Shown here: one piece after another, positions 22,317 through 33,723 of the stretch | Position numbering within the stretch: position 1 is the first letter of the stretch | How the letters are laid out: the number at the start of each line of letters is the position of its first letter | From: Cydia pomonella | Taxonomy: Eukaryota; Arthropoda; Insecta; Lepidoptera; Tortricidae | Direction of reading: 5' to 3' | Length of the DNA stretch: 64,000 nucleotides | NCBI RefSeq assembly: GCF_033807575.1 | Contig: NC_084726.1 | Coordinates: 4,092,001 to 4,156,000, forward strand | Program-made: the position numbers and the translations under genes | The notes under the pieces: model-generated | Databases searched by the model: none | Told to the model about the DNA's origin: nothing | The model's input: the letters and a program-made list of their open reading frames with translations, nothing else

Positions 22317-22483
22317 CTATATATAGTATATAGCTCAATTTTAATAATTATTTGATAGAAGACATTTTTTATCGTGTGTATAAGCATATTTAAACTTATG
22401 GCTCAGCTGGGCACGATTTCAAGTGACCCAAAATCTATAAAGAAATTAAACAAACAGTATAGAATTTTACTTAAAAATGTTTA

Positions 22484-23126
22484 TTATTTACATTGTCCCC
22501 CACAATCGCAAAGCTCCGTGCACTTAAGTTGCCGCTGAAAGCACTGGCACCTCGAGCCGCCGCACCTCTTTTTGCATCTGCACCGGATCATTTCCAGGCA
22601 TGCATCTGCAGCTACGGGCAAGTCTGTCCATGTAGGTTGCCAGCTTTCACTGACTTTTCTCCATCCCCAGTTAGATGGACAGGGAAGATTTTGATTCGGT
22701 GACATCTGACCCCATACATGGACTGCTTGGAACACTGCCCGCAGGAAATGCTGGTATAGAGCAGCTTTCGTCGGAGGTATATTCTCCAATTGGCGGTCTT
22801 TTTTCGAGAATAGGTGCTTTCGGGCTTCGTTTACGGTTGTAAATGAACTGGCTCTAAAACAAAACAAAAAAATTAGTTACTAGACTATTTTATTGTATTG
22901 CTAGTTTTAAAAAGTGCTTATTACCTGTCATATAAAATGACGACAAACTTTTCGATTACTGTAAACGCCTCGCTAGTACTCCCCTCATATGCTGCCAGAA
23001 ACCCTTCTGTGGCATTGGGAAATGCGTTCCATGCATCTATTGCACTTTTTTTCCTTTCCCGTTAAAATAGGACACAGTATCACAACCTGTGAAGGCATGG
23101 AACAGGGGGAGGACTTTTTTGTGGCC
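22484..23126 (-). pseudogene. CXC-like Cys-rich gene 3' end, left arm
   Basis: Two minus-strand exons, 23126-22925 and about 22853-22484, are separated by a GTAATAAG...TTTTAG intron. The first carries LPLFHAFTGCDTVSYF and GKGKK. The second ends in a Cys-rich block (CRCKKRCGGSRCQCFQRQL and CTELCDCGGQC) like a tesmin/TSO1 CXC motif, then stop TAA overlapping an AATAAA signal. A run of seven A bases after GKGKK throws the frame into a stop; the right arm has eight. I recall similar uncharacterised proteins in arthropod genomes, probably mobile-element encoded, but know no function. The 5' part of the gene is missing. Confidence 0.75.
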
Positions 23127-23376
23127 CTGTAAAAGAAAATAATATGTTTTATATAGCCCGCCTAGTACCTGAGCTAGAAGAGCTGTGGGTACACGTAGGT
23201 ACTGGTAAACACCACCAGTACCTTCCTTGTCACGAAATAGCAAAAACTCTAGGTAAAAAATAATTATAAATTGTATTTATCTACGTTACGCCCTAGCCAC
23301 TAGCTAGAATAGAATAGAATGCACTGAGACTATAACGCTAGGCGGGCTATATAAAACATATTATTTTCTTTTACAG

Positions 23377-24025
23377 GGCCACAAAAAGCGAAAGTCCTCC
23401 CCCTGTTCCATGCCTTCACAGGTTGTGATACTGTGTCCTATTTTAACGGGAAAGGAAAAAAAAGTGCAATAGATGCATGGAACGCATTTCCCAATGCCAC
23501 AGAAGGGTTTCTGGCAGCATATGAGGGGAGTACTAGCGAGGCGTTTACAGTAATCGAAAAGTTTGTCGTCATTTTATATGACAGGTAATAAGCACTTTTT
23601 AAAACTAGCAATACAATAAAATAGTCTAGTAACTAATTTTTTTGTTTTGTTTTAGAGCCAGTTCATTTATAACCGTAAACGAAGCCCGAAAGCACCTATT
23701 CTCGAAAAAAGACCGCCAATTGGAGAATATACCTCCGACGAAAGCTGCTCTATACCAGCATTTCCTGCGGGCAGTGTTCCAAGCAGTCCATGTATGGGGT
23801 CAGATGTCACCGAATCAAAATCTTCCCTGTCCATCTAACTGGGGATGGAGAAAAGTCAGTGAAAGCTGGCAACCTACATGGACAGACTTGCCCGTAGCTG
23901 CAGATGCATGCCTGGAAATGATCCGGTGCAGATGCAAAAAGAGGTGCGGCGGCTCGAGGTGCCGGTGCTTTCAGCGGCAACTTAAGTGCACGGAGCTTTG
24001 CGATTGTGGGGGACAATGTAAATAA
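23377..24025 (+). pseudogene. CXC-like Cys-rich gene 3' end, right arm
   Basis: Mirror of the left-arm gene: exon 23377-23584 after acceptor TTTTACAG, donor GACAG|GTAATA, acceptor TTTTAG, then exon 23656-24025. Here a 5-bp insertion (AAAAAGCGAAAG against AAAAAAG) breaks the frame at the start of the first exon, while the downstream eight-A run preserves the SAIDAWNAFPNATEGF continuation. The two arms therefore carry different, complementary lesions. The last exon is open for over 120 codons in both arms. Confidence 0.75.
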
Positions 24026-24192
24026 TAAACATTTTTAAGTAAAATTCTATACTGTTTGTTTAATTTCTTTATAGATTTTGGGTCACTTGAAATCGTGCCC
24101 AGCTGAGCCATAAGTTTAAATATGCTTATACACACGATAAAAAAATGTCTTCTATCAAATAATTATTAAAATTGAGCTATATACTATATATA

Positions 24193-24492
24193 GAGAGCGT
24201 CGGTGGCGTAATGCTTAAGACCGCTACCTCCTGTGCGGGAGGTCGTGGTTCGAATCCTGGCCGCATACCAATGTGTTTTCGAATCTCGATTTCATATGTA
24301 CGTTTATTCGACGCTCTTACGGTGAAGGAAAACATCGTGAGGAAACCTGCACACGGCTGCGAGGAAACTCGAAGCTTGTGTGTGAAGTCGACCAACCCGC
24401 ACTGGGCTCGCGTGATCGACTAAGGCCCGATCACCCTAATGCAGGGTAGGCTCGAGCCCCTCGGTGGGGACATATATGAGCTGATATGATGA
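24193..24492 (+). mobile_element. tRNA-derived SINE (family S4) in the right arm
   Basis: Mirror image of 22012-22316; A box GGCGTAATGCTTAAGACC, B box GGTTCGAATCC. Confidence 0.8.
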
Positions 24493-25422
24493 TATACTAT
24501 ATCTAATGAAAACTCCATCCTTATTAGTTACAGCTTACAGGACACTAGCAACCTATAAAACTCGTTTTTGATGTTCATAATTGGCTAAGAATTTTTTACG
24601 ACTCTGCCGCGCGGTGTTCTATATTTTTTTAAACAATTTTTTTCTTAAATATTTGCAATATTACTTATATTTTTGGAATCTGTATTAATGCGCCTTTTTA
24701 AATATATTTTTTTTAATCCGATATCGGTAATCATTAAAAATTTATTGACCTTGAAAGATTTTTTTTACTCAAAAGAGCTTAGATTTTGGGCCGTATTTCA
24801 ATTTTTTTCTATGTAAAGGTGTTTTTTTTGTTTTAGAAAATGATTGACCATCTTTTATTTATCCGAAAATGATACCACACTTGCCCTAGTAGCTATAGTT
24901 TAGTAGTTATAACGACCAACAGTGCGCGCGGCGTAGGAAAACTTCACCCCCTCCCCCTCCCCCCTAGAGGGGTGTCTCCCGCTGCCTCCCGGGCGTTTTC
25001 GACTCTGGTCCACCTTAGTAACAAGTGTGCCAAGTCTCATGCTTTAATGAGAAAAATATTGGTTCCCATACATTGAGTGCACCTAAAAACCCCACTATAA
25101 GGTAATATCCTAAAAGAATAGTATGGAACCTTCTTCGACCTTTTTGATTATCTTTTTATTTATGACACTAATAAGCTTCTGACTTTTGACAAATGTCATC
25201 ATTATCAAATATTTCGAACGAATTGTCAAAAACACTGCCAAAGATTAACACAGTGTTTCTTTTTGTTGTCGATTATTGCAAATAACTTTTGTTCGAAAAC
25301 TTTACTTTTTTATCTTTTGTTCTAATTAAAAAAATATTAACGTCAGAGCATTTTTGAGAAGTAACCCTACGTGAGTTTTTGAGGGTTTGTCCAATGGCTA
25401 AGGTCACCGTGTATAAACTGTA

Positions 25423-25902
25423 AATAAAATAGAGCAAAAACAAACTTTGTATAAAAAACTTTATTTATATTTATTATAAATTCGCTGTATTTTTTTAACT
25501 ATGATATCTAAAGCTACATAAACTAGTTACTAAAGGGCTAATATGGTCGGCTCTTTATCACTTGTCACTACGCCTGTCACGTTCTAACAAGTATGTAAGT
25601 GCGAGAGTGACGCATGGCATGACAGGTGATAAAAATGCAACCATGTTACCGCAGCAGCGGTGGCAGCATGGTTCCATTTTCATCACTTGTCACTATCCCC
25701 GTCACTTTCGCGCTTACATACTTGTTAGAACGTGACAGGCATGGTGACAAATGATAAAGAGCCGACCATCTTAGGCCTACAGGACTAGATATACCTTATC
25801 CTATTGTAAGTACAAAGTTTCAGAGCAATCTAGCTAGTCGTCTGAAAATGAGAGCGTATTTACGTTTGTATGGAGAACCGAGCTTACTGGGGACTCTGAA
25901 CA
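25423..25902 (-). mobile_element. TTAA-type TIR family 4, copy interrupted by a MITE pair
   Basis: It shares GACTAGATATACCTTATCC, CAGAGCAATCTAGCTAG and the end GAGCTTACTGGGGACTCT with the intact copy at 38738-39085. It is split at about 25539-25773 by MITE family 5. The far end has decayed. Confidence 0.65.
25541..25771. mobile_element. MITE family 5, complete inverted pair
   Basis: Left ATATGGTCGGCTCTTTATCA and right TGATAAAGAGCCGACCATCT, arms of about 110 bp. TA on both sides (25539-25540, 25772-25773). Solo halves elsewhere in the window derive from this structure. Confidence 0.8.
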
Positions 25903-25924
25903 TAGATTGAAGTCCTCAATAATT

Positions 25925-26165
25925 TTTATTCGTAAACACAAACAAGACACATTATATTACATAATATAACCAAAACAAAGAAAGTATAAAGTGCCACGAA
26001 ATGGCCTCATCTCAACATGTGGCTGGTGGCTTCCAGCGCTGATCATCCGATGAGACCATCAAGTGAGAAAAATCACGAAAGACAACAGACAAGAAGGAAA
26101 AAGACGTAAAATAATATAGAGTGAACAAATTGAAAAATAGATAAAAGATAAGGACTAAATTAATT
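25925..26165 (+). repeat. Dispersed repeat, partner of 10660-10905
   Basis: Contains AGTGCCACGAAATGGCCTCA and CAGCGCTGATCATCCGATGAG, the reverse complement of the earlier copy. 26170-26920 has no supported feature. Confidence 0.5.
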
Positions 26166-26924
26166 AAAGATTATTTATATATCAAGCATCGTAAACATAG
26201 CACTGTATCGTTCCGGTCCAACCACACCTTGGCTGAACATTACAGCTGCATACGCAACAAGCGCCAACGGTAGCTACACGAACTAAACGGCAATGACAGA
26301 CCAGACCAATATCGAGCGTCCATTAGATCAATTTACAGGATTTTTATTCAAATTTTATTTTATTTTTGTTCAAAACCTTTAATAAATTATGAAGTTTTGA
26401 CTTCCTATTTTATATACAAATGAAATATTATCTTCAATGTATGCTATCATCAGTGTAATTGACGTTGCTCATCACGCTTTAAACATTACTACATTCGCAA
26501 TACTTACATTGAGTCTTAGAATAAATTTTAAAGTGTACTAAAAATCAAAACACAAGCTATTTTTAAAAGTCACGGAACAAATGTTGGTCAGTTTGAGGAG
26601 TACAGCCTACAGTTTAACTTTATTCTCCTGTTGCAGGCCACAACCGGTATATAAACAGATTTCATAACAGCTAAACTACTTAATTCAATTAGTTTTTAAG
26701 TGTTTCCCCAGACAGTGTAGCTTGCCGTGATATGTTACTGATTTAATAGTACATTACGAAACATGTGTGAAAAGTAGGAAATACCTTTTCGCACGTGTAT
26801 TATACAATTTACCGTACACATTGTAATTTAAATTTTCGCTATTGCCACGTATAGTGCTAATTACTGCATTAGGGCGGTAAAGTAGCACCACGTGTACTGT
26901 AAAAAAATTTAACAGCCTCCTAGC

Positions 26925-27115
26925 CTAGTTGATAGTGACCCTTTTGTGTGTTTATTACGAATTTGTTCCTGAGTTATGGATGTTTTCTATGTACCTGTTA
27001 TGTATGTATTATGTATTTAAGTATGCACCTATCAGCACTTAGTACCCGTAGAGATAGCTATGCTTTTTTTTGGGCTGGGTTGGTCTTTCTGAGATAGTCC
27101 CCAAATTTATTTACT
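26925..27115 (+). mobile_element. SINE family S2, partial head
   Basis: CCTAGCCTAGTTGATAGTGACC joins TTGTTCCTGAGTTATGGATG and GTCCCCAAATTTATTTA, so the B-box region is deleted. Confidence 0.65.
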
Positions 27116-27289
27116 TTTTTCTTTACAATTATAGCGCAACGGTTATAAACTCAGATAAAATTTTATAAAAATACTATGTCCTTAAGAACTATCACTAGAG
27201 AATTTGACTTGAGCATCATTGCCTTACATGCCAACCATTGCCTGTTTTGGAAAAACAGCGATTTTCTACCAAAAATCTGTACATGTAAT

Positions 27290-27443
27290 CACTACACCTT
27301 ATAAAACAAAGTCCCCCGACGCCTCTCTATGTCTGTATGTTCGCGATAAACTCAAAAACTACTTAACGGATTTTAGTGCGTTTTCACCTATCAACAGAAG
27401 GTTTTGTGGAGCCTGTGGGAAGCCGGGGTGGGTCGCTAGTTCC
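27290..27443 (+). mobile_element. Helitron-like 3' fragment, second copy
   Basis: CACCTTATAAAACAAAGTCCC ... CTCAAAAACTACTTAACGGA ... GCCGGGGTGGGTCGCTAG followed by T. Same end as 19446. Confidence 0.4.
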
Positions 27444-27713
27444 TAATAAAACTCGTCTTTCACCCATAATCACAAACAAGCCTAGTTAGATATAGACAGC
27501 TGTACAATAGGTAGATCATGTCATGACTGTAAGTTTTTCAAATCAGGCAATGCCTTGTATGGAACTTTTGACAACTTTTTTTACCATTAACTACTGAAAC
27601 TAATTTAAAAAAATAACAGTTTTTTAGTGTAAAATGCAAAGATTGTAAACGGATATTAAAAGTCAACATAATTGTCTTAAAATACCTGTAGGACCTAGCC
27701 AACATGACAACCG

Positions 27714-27804
27714 TTTGCAGAAAACGAAACGAAATGCTACGATAAAAGTAAAATAATGTCTATCATTTCTATAAATGATAGCGTTTCGTTTCGTTTTCTG
27801 CAAA
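27714..27804. mobile_element. 91-bp foldback
   Basis: TTTGCAGAAAACGAAACGAA and its complement form the ends, with one mismatch in about 27 bp per arm. Confidence 0.7.
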
Positions 27805-28389
27805 GCCCCATAATACTTCGAAAACCCTGAGTTCTTCTGAAACCTGTTTAACGAAACTTAGTGAACTAAAAGTTGAAAGTATTCCAAAATACAGAAATAT
27901 TACTCTTTGGAGCTTGAAAACTAAAATGTTAGAACAAGAAAGGAAGAATAACATTAAATTAAAACCCGAGAACTCTTCGTAAAATGAATTGTGGACATTT
28001 CCAGAGACAAATCACTTCATTATTCATCTCCTTCCTTTACATTTAATTAAGTTTTTACAGCGTATTATCTTAAAGAATTCACCTTTTGTATGAAAACATA
28101 AAATTTTACCGCTACTTTTACTGAAAGAATTTCCCGTACCTTTTTATGCCTGCGATCATATTCAGAATATAAAAAGCCGTAACAAAGAACCCTTACTAAA
28201 TAATTGGACCCATTTCAAGGTTGATTTAATAAATCCTTCGCAGGTAGTCCCCTGTCAAGGCTATACATGTAAATATAACCTACGGAACCCTACTAATTAC
28301 TTCTAATCTAATTAATAACCAAAGAAAACCGGCTGCCAAAAATGTAATAGAAAACTTACCTGTGACACACAGAGATCCGTTTTTGAATG

Positions 28390-28560
28390 CACTAATTGGT
28401 TTCGATTGGTCGTTGCACACGAGCGTAACGCTGATTGGTTTAAAAAGGCGGGTGGTCGAAATTTCGAATTTGGAACCGACGTGCGTTCCGTTCCGCGAGC
28501 GGGAGGACTGTGCCGCGGCGGCGCGAAGTCTCAGTTGTTCCTTTCAACATTTACTGTATT
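28390..28560 (+). promoter_or_regulatory. CpG-rich stretch with CCAAT-like boxes (weak promoter candidate)
   Basis: Three ATTGG boxes (28395, 28405, 28433), TTTAAAAAGG at about 28439, GC-rich DNA with several CpGs, and TCAGTT at 28531 resembling an insect initiator. A GGTATGTG donor-like site follows at about 28651. The TATA-like box is about 90 bp from the initiator, too far for a standard core promoter. Also possibly GC-rich repeat DNA. Confidence 0.25.
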
Positions 28561-29160
28561 CCTAAATAACCAGCGAAATATGGGCTCTCGATCAGTAACA
28601 ATTGTATGCTTAAAATAGTTCATCTTATACTGGTTTTTTGAGGTGAACTTGGTATGTGTGGAATATAGCAAGGGTGGCTACGTCATGAGTTAAGGTAGGT
28701 TTAGTTGGGACAGTTTTCAGATAAATAATTTGTGTGAAACATTTTAAAGGATGTCATAAAGGTAAGAATATTCTGACTTTATTAGTGTAATAACGCATAT
28801 TTTGGACGCTTTAAGATAAAATGTACAATATCCGGGTTATCGGGATCTTTAATAGCATATTTATCTAAGTAAAGTCCAACCAAAAGCGAATTTAAACTGA
28901 ACTATCATAAACCTTTGACCATCATTCGACGTTAGAGATACAAGGTTACGTATGATATCTAGTTATCTGATACAATTTTGTGATTATATTATTTTAGTAG
29001 CCTATTTTGAGTCCCACTGCTGGGCAATGGCCTTCCCTTTCTTCCGCCCCTCATTACGGTTTGGTGCATGCCGCCAGTCGAATATATGAAAATAAAAACA
29101 GTGGCCCTCCGGGAGTGCAAACAGAAGTGAAAACTTGAACAATTACGTGTGTACTCATAC

Positions 29161-29422
29161 AGCATGTTTATTTAGTCACCTGTAATAATTTATGGGATGA
29201 AATATAGGTCATACTAAGCAACTTTGGGGAGGAAAAGGGACCAAACCCCATAATCGCAAAAAAATTGGCTGTTTCATACATGGCTGTCGGCTGTCTAACC
29301 TTGACATTTTCAATGGGAGACTAAAATATTTTTTCGGGTTGGTCCTATAGTAAAAGTTGGTCAGTATGACCTATATATTCACCCCGTAAATTATTGCAGG
29401 TGACTAAATAAAAACCCTATAT
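29161..29422. mobile_element. TIR element, about 262 bp
   Basis: AGCATGTTTATTTAGTCACC and GGTGACTAAATAAAAACCCT form the ends. Inside are AGGTCATACTAAGCAACTTT and AAAGTTGGTCAGTATGACCT, like the inner layer of 16018-16220. Confidence 0.7.
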
Positions 29423-30017
29423 ACAGAGGTGTAGGTTACAGTGACCGTAACAGTGTCAGAAGTTAAATCGTTGTTTCCCATCTCAAAAAATGCCCAACGT
29501 GCCTAAAGAAGTTTTCACTTCAAAATAAACTTAAAAATCGTGTCTTTCATAATACAAGTTCCCATGGAATTAATAATGAATGGCTGTCACAAGCTTCGTA
29601 ATGGGTTTAACTGGTGTGTATTTATTGATAAGGGTCGGCATGACATGTCTTTATGAAGGCTTAGTTGGGTTCCATACTAATAATAATTTGTGGCTAAAGG
29701 TTATCTGTATGAACTCATATAGCGTGGTTGTGGAATTGACATGAATTTGCATGTACAAATATATAGTAAACACTCCTGTGATGGGACTGGCACCAGTAAT
29801 GGTATATATAAATCCTGTAATATAATTATTTACGATCAATTTTTAGACACTGGCAACATTTTACCATAAACAAGAGCAGTAAAGCTGCTTAAATTTAATT
29901 TTTCATTGATATTTATTAGTTTACAAATGGCGCCATACATCCCATGACTGAGGCAAGAAAACATAGTTTTTATTTGTTAATTATATTAAAACTAATTTTA
30001 GCAACTTTCATTAAATA

Positions 30018-30254
30018 CCGTAAAACTACCCAACTCTAGTCCAATACTGCAACTATGGTCCACAAGTTCAAAAGGAAATTAAGTATCTATACCAATGTTT
30101 CTTTTGGTTTACTCCTAGTTTTACCTTCCATTTATAAACATACTTTGCCTTAGAACTACAAAAATATAGTAAAATACACACCTGAACGAGAAAAATTGAG
30201 TTTATTTGTGGACCATAGTTGGGAGCTTTGGACTATAGTTGGGTGGTTTTACGG
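30018..30254. mobile_element. TA-flanked TIR element, 237 bp
   Basis: CCGTAAAACTACCCAACTCT and TATAGTTGGGTGGTTTTACGG, with further inner inverted repeats (ACTATGGTCCACAA / TTGTGGACCATAGT). TA at 30016-30017 and 30255-30256. Confidence 0.8.
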
Positions 30255-30256
30255 TA

Positions 30257-32279
30257 CGTAGAAAACGACATTCAACTTTTACTGCATAAAGCGATAAAAA
30301 AAATTACAGGTGTCGGTGAAATATCAAAAATACTCCCAATTATCTCTTACATTTCCCATGATTGGTGCTGTTAACATATATATGGTTGCACTTACATACT
30401 TGATAAAAGCCCGATCATCATATTATATAGCTGTCCCGTACTGGCTGTAATAAAATGCTATACAACATTGTGTGGGAACGACAACATAAAACACAATCAT
30501 GTTGTCCCTGTCACACTATGTTATATAACGTTATATAATAGCCAATGCGCGACCTCCATTAGGCTCACGAAATTCATAGATGGCACTCTAAAACTACCGA
30601 TTTTATGTAGATCCTAAACCATCCTGTATTTTCACGTTACTTTTTCTGGTACAGTCAGCAAAGGTATTAGCTTGGCAATAGTTTGGTGACAAAGGTAATA
30701 GTTTTAGTGACTGTATCTTCTTTCATTGATAATACATTAATATTTTATAAAACCTAATCTAACATTTAAGACATATTTTCCGTCTTGAAACAAAAAAATA
30801 TATTGTGTCACAAGGGAGCAAAATGGCATATTTACGGCATGAGCGTACCTTAAATTATGAGCGTAGTTAAGGATTACGCCCTAGGTAGAAATAAGTTTGC
30901 TACAATGTGACATACTGCTTTTTACATCACCTATGTGGAAATAATTATGTTTTAAAATATTATTTAAGCTAAAAAAATATTATGCAAGAAAGTAAAAAAC
31001 TTGTGTCATAGAACAGAAAAGTGCCACTTTGATACCTCCCAGCAGGGAAGAAAAAGGCCTTTTCCAAATAGATGATGTTAAAAATATATTTGTAATAACG
31101 ATAAACGCTTCTTATAAGGCTCGTTTTTATGAAATCATATTTTATTCGAAACTGAAACAACCCCCAAAGGTTTTATGAAGGCATTTTCCTACTCATGATT
31201 TATGTTACTTCGAAGTTTACGAAGATTTCTTTAATAGAAGTATCGTTTTGTTTATTTTTAATTAAACTAGAGATGGTTTAGGAATTCCATTTTTCAGTCA
31301 AACAATGTCTTTATGAAAGTAATTGTTAATCTTATCCGACTTTAACGAAACGAAAAAAAATATTTACGGATAAGATAAAAAATACAATATTAAAAATAAG
31401 GTACAACATGAGGCAGATTCTTACATAAAAAAGGTGTTGATCATGTTATTGACATGTCCACCATATGACCTTGACACACCTCGAATGCATCTCATGTGCA
31501 CCAATGAATGCGAGCGAAATGTCTAATCATCGGCTGAGAATACGTTTGTGCCTTATCCATTTCTGAGCAAAATCGTTTTTTAATGATTCCTAAAATAACA
31601 AAAAATATGATATAATTGGCACAAAACGACTTAAAATTTTTTTTTTTTTTCAAAAATGTGCCATATCCGCATTTTACTAGGATAATTTAGGATTAGGATT
31701 TCATAATGTCATTGAAGGGGTGTACATAAAGCAGCTCGTTTTATAAACCCAGCTGTTTTTGATTCATTCCTTATGTAACAGATACATAAACTACTATTAA
31801 AGTTCGAATGCGGTATCAGTAACAGCGGCAGCTCTGTAATAAATCAATGGCGTCGACCAATCGCCGTCCTCGCGTCAACGCCTGTCCAACCGCAATCAGA
31901 AATGGTCGCAATGGGTTCCGTATTTATGAAACAAATGGTTTTGTATGTACAAGGCATTATTTTGGACTTTCTTTAGTTATATCATATACTTGAGTTTTTT
32001 TCATTAGTCCTATTAAGCTGACATTTCAATAAATAGTAGCTCTGTCAGCTGTAGATCTCGCGAATCCCCATGGCTTAACCATTTTAAAAAAAATCCGAAC
32101 ACGGAATCGACAAAATAATTAATTTCAAATTTTGGACCTTGTAAATTTCACGAGAATCGGTAGAAAATGTAACCTGTATTGTTGAACATCCAGACATGTG
32201 AAAGCATTTTTGTCCAAGCTGAAACAGACCTTCGCTAGCGCTCGGTAAAAAATCCAAAAAGTCAATCGAAGGGGCGTAG
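30257..32279. other. Mostly unassigned AT-rich DNA
   Basis: Weak foldbacks only: TACAGTCAGCAAAGG ... TTTTAGTGACTGTA (about 30654-30714) and a palindromic patch at 30458-30530. No gene or known repeat is supported. Confidence 0.4.
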
Positions 32280-32408
32280 AGTCCGACCAAGATAAGTTGG
32301 CACTGATTTTGATAGCCCAGCCTGTGGAAGTGTTAAGTAAACGTCATAATTTTATAGAAGTTTGACGTTTACAATGACACTTCGCTGCCAACTTATCTTG
32401 GTCTAACT
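32280..32408. mobile_element. TIR element, 129 bp
   Basis: AGTCCGACCAAGATAAGTTG and CAACTTATCTTGGTCTAACT form TIRs with two mismatches. Confidence 0.7.
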
Positions 32409-32439
32409 TTAGCTATATTTTATAAGTGTCAATGTCAAC

Positions 32440-32535
32440 ATCCAGACAGAAAAAGTGGCTGTGACATAATCGGACAGACAGACATGACGAATCTATAAGG
32501 GTTCCGTTTTTTGCCATTTGGCTACGGAACCCTAA
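32440..32535 (-). mobile_element. AGGGTTCCGTA repeat, 5' end only
   Basis: Minus strand AGGGTTCCGTAGCCAAATGG to GTCACAGCCACTTTTTCTG. Confidence 0.7.
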
Positions 32536-32892
32536 AAATGAAGACTACGTTTGTAACGAGAAGCGATTGTCCACTTTCAACTATCTGGTACGTGAAACCT
32601 ACTCCCACATGTACGCCTGTCTGTGACCGACGATGAATTGACCGATTGCCCCAGTCACCCCTCGTTTAAAAGCAGCCATGACCACGCAAACATTTTTAAA
32701 CCCCTTTTTTGCTGTTCAATATTACTGTTTCATGGATATCCGTATTTTGGAGAACACTCTCAAAAATTTACGACCAAGTATCACCACAACTTAATACCAT
32801 AAATCATAATCATAAATCATTTATTTCGTGGTAAAACTTAAATTACATACAGAAGTATATATATTATAAAAAAAGGCTAAAACATATTGAAA

Positions 32893-33440
32893 CTGTTTAT
32901 TTATTTATTTAAAACTTTATTGCACAAAAGAAAAGGCGAACTTAATGCCATGAGGCATTCTCTACCAGTCAACTTTAGGGCAAAGCAGAAAAGATTGTAG
33001 GAGGTGCGTTTAAACCATACAGACACATACATACATTACATAAATAAATAAATATATATATATAATCTTACATTGTCTGCATGTTAGTCCTAAGATATAT
33101 TATATAAATATTGTATTCTCAAGTAAGCGAATTTTGTAAATTCTTTTTGAGAATAAATTTCTTCTTAAACCATATATATATATAACCAATTCGTGAGACT
33201 GATACTACTCGTAATTGATCTTTGAACTGCCAGCAAATATATCACGCACAGATTTTTTGAAAGCAAGCTTTTCTAATGTTAGGGGGAAGACCGTTCCAGA
33301 GACGTGCTGTCTGAATGGCGTAAGAGTTAGACATGAAGCTACCACGAAATTATCTCGCCTTCAGCATAATGCTGACCTGAAGGTCAGCGCTGATCTTACG
33401 GCGAGACTATTTGTGGGCCACGATTGCAACAGTACAGCAC
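32893..33440 (-). mobile_element. LINE carboxyl end and 3' UTR, frameshifted
   Basis: On the minus strand, MSNSYAIQTARLWNGLPPNI is followed by a shift into AFKKSVRDIFAGSS, resembling LINE ORF2 termini (ARLWNSLP-type). The 3' UTR ends GCACCTCCTACAATC ... TTAAGTTCGCCTTTTCTTTTG ... AATAAATAAATAAA at 32893. The same tail interrupts the AGGGTTCCGTA repeat at 16383. Confidence 0.55.
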
Positions 33441-33600
33441 GGCCTCGTAAAGCACCACTTTCTTTAACTCAACCATCTCTCCTAATAGTTACTGCAATGT
33501 TCTGCCGCCAGAGTGCAGCACTAGCACCTTTCATAAACCATAGAGTAACTTATACATACTGTGCCTTAAACTGTTTTTTGATAAGGCGGTTTGTTTTCAA

Positions 33601-33723
33601 AGGTCCTACCGCGAAACGCGAAAGTCGAAATTTGGTTATCTGCTTCTTCATCGCTCGAATATGCAAGAGTGATAGAAAGGTTAGATAACGGAATTCCGAT
33701 TATCTTGTTTCGCGGTGGACCCT
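33601..33723. mobile_element. TIR element, GGNCCTACCGCGAA family, copy 1
   Basis: AGGTCCTACCGCGAAACGCG and CTTGTTTCGCGGTGGACCCT form the ends. Relatives: 52756-52883 and 62219-62326. Confidence 0.7.

Larger units (their letters stand above)
21424..25097. mobile_element. Giant palindromic element (1.74- and 1.76-kb arms, 172-bp loop)
   Basis: The left arm (21424-23165) and right arm (23338-25097) are reverse complements with only scattered differences. The loop is 23166-23337. Outer ends are TAGTGGGGT and ACCCCACTA. Near the tips the arms diverge for about 50 bp before becoming near-identical from ATTAAAGCATGAGACTTGGC. TAA lies on both sides (21421-21423, 25098-25100), and the related element at 45725-45727 has a single TAA at the same place, so TAA is the target duplication. 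Each arm contains, from the outside in: a pyrimidine-rich CCCCCTCCCC tract, a SINE and the 3' end of a Cys-rich gene. Confidence 0.9.
21261..25411. mobile_element. TA-flanked TIR element carrying the 3.67-kb palindrome
   Basis: Left end CAGTGTGTCCCTAGCCATTG and right end CAATGGCTAAGGTCACCGTG are TIRs with TA outside (21259-21260, 25412-25413). A second copy without the palindrome lies at 44725-46044. Left part 21261-21423 and right part 25098-25411 join directly in that copy. No transposase is visible. Confidence 0.85.

Noticed and set aside
22087..22338. 83-codon frame and its mirror at 24172-24423
   Set aside because: These are translations of the tRNA-derived SINE in the palindrome arms.
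28390..28660. First exon of a plus-strand host gene
   Set aside because: CCAAT-like boxes and a donor-like GGTATGTG exist, but core-promoter spacing is wrong and no coding continuation is seen. Listed only as a weak regulatory candidate.
33215..33688. 157-codon plus-strand frame, the longest open frame given for the window
   Set aside because: It runs antisense over a LINE fragment and into a TIR element at 33601; no homology-like motif or splice context.
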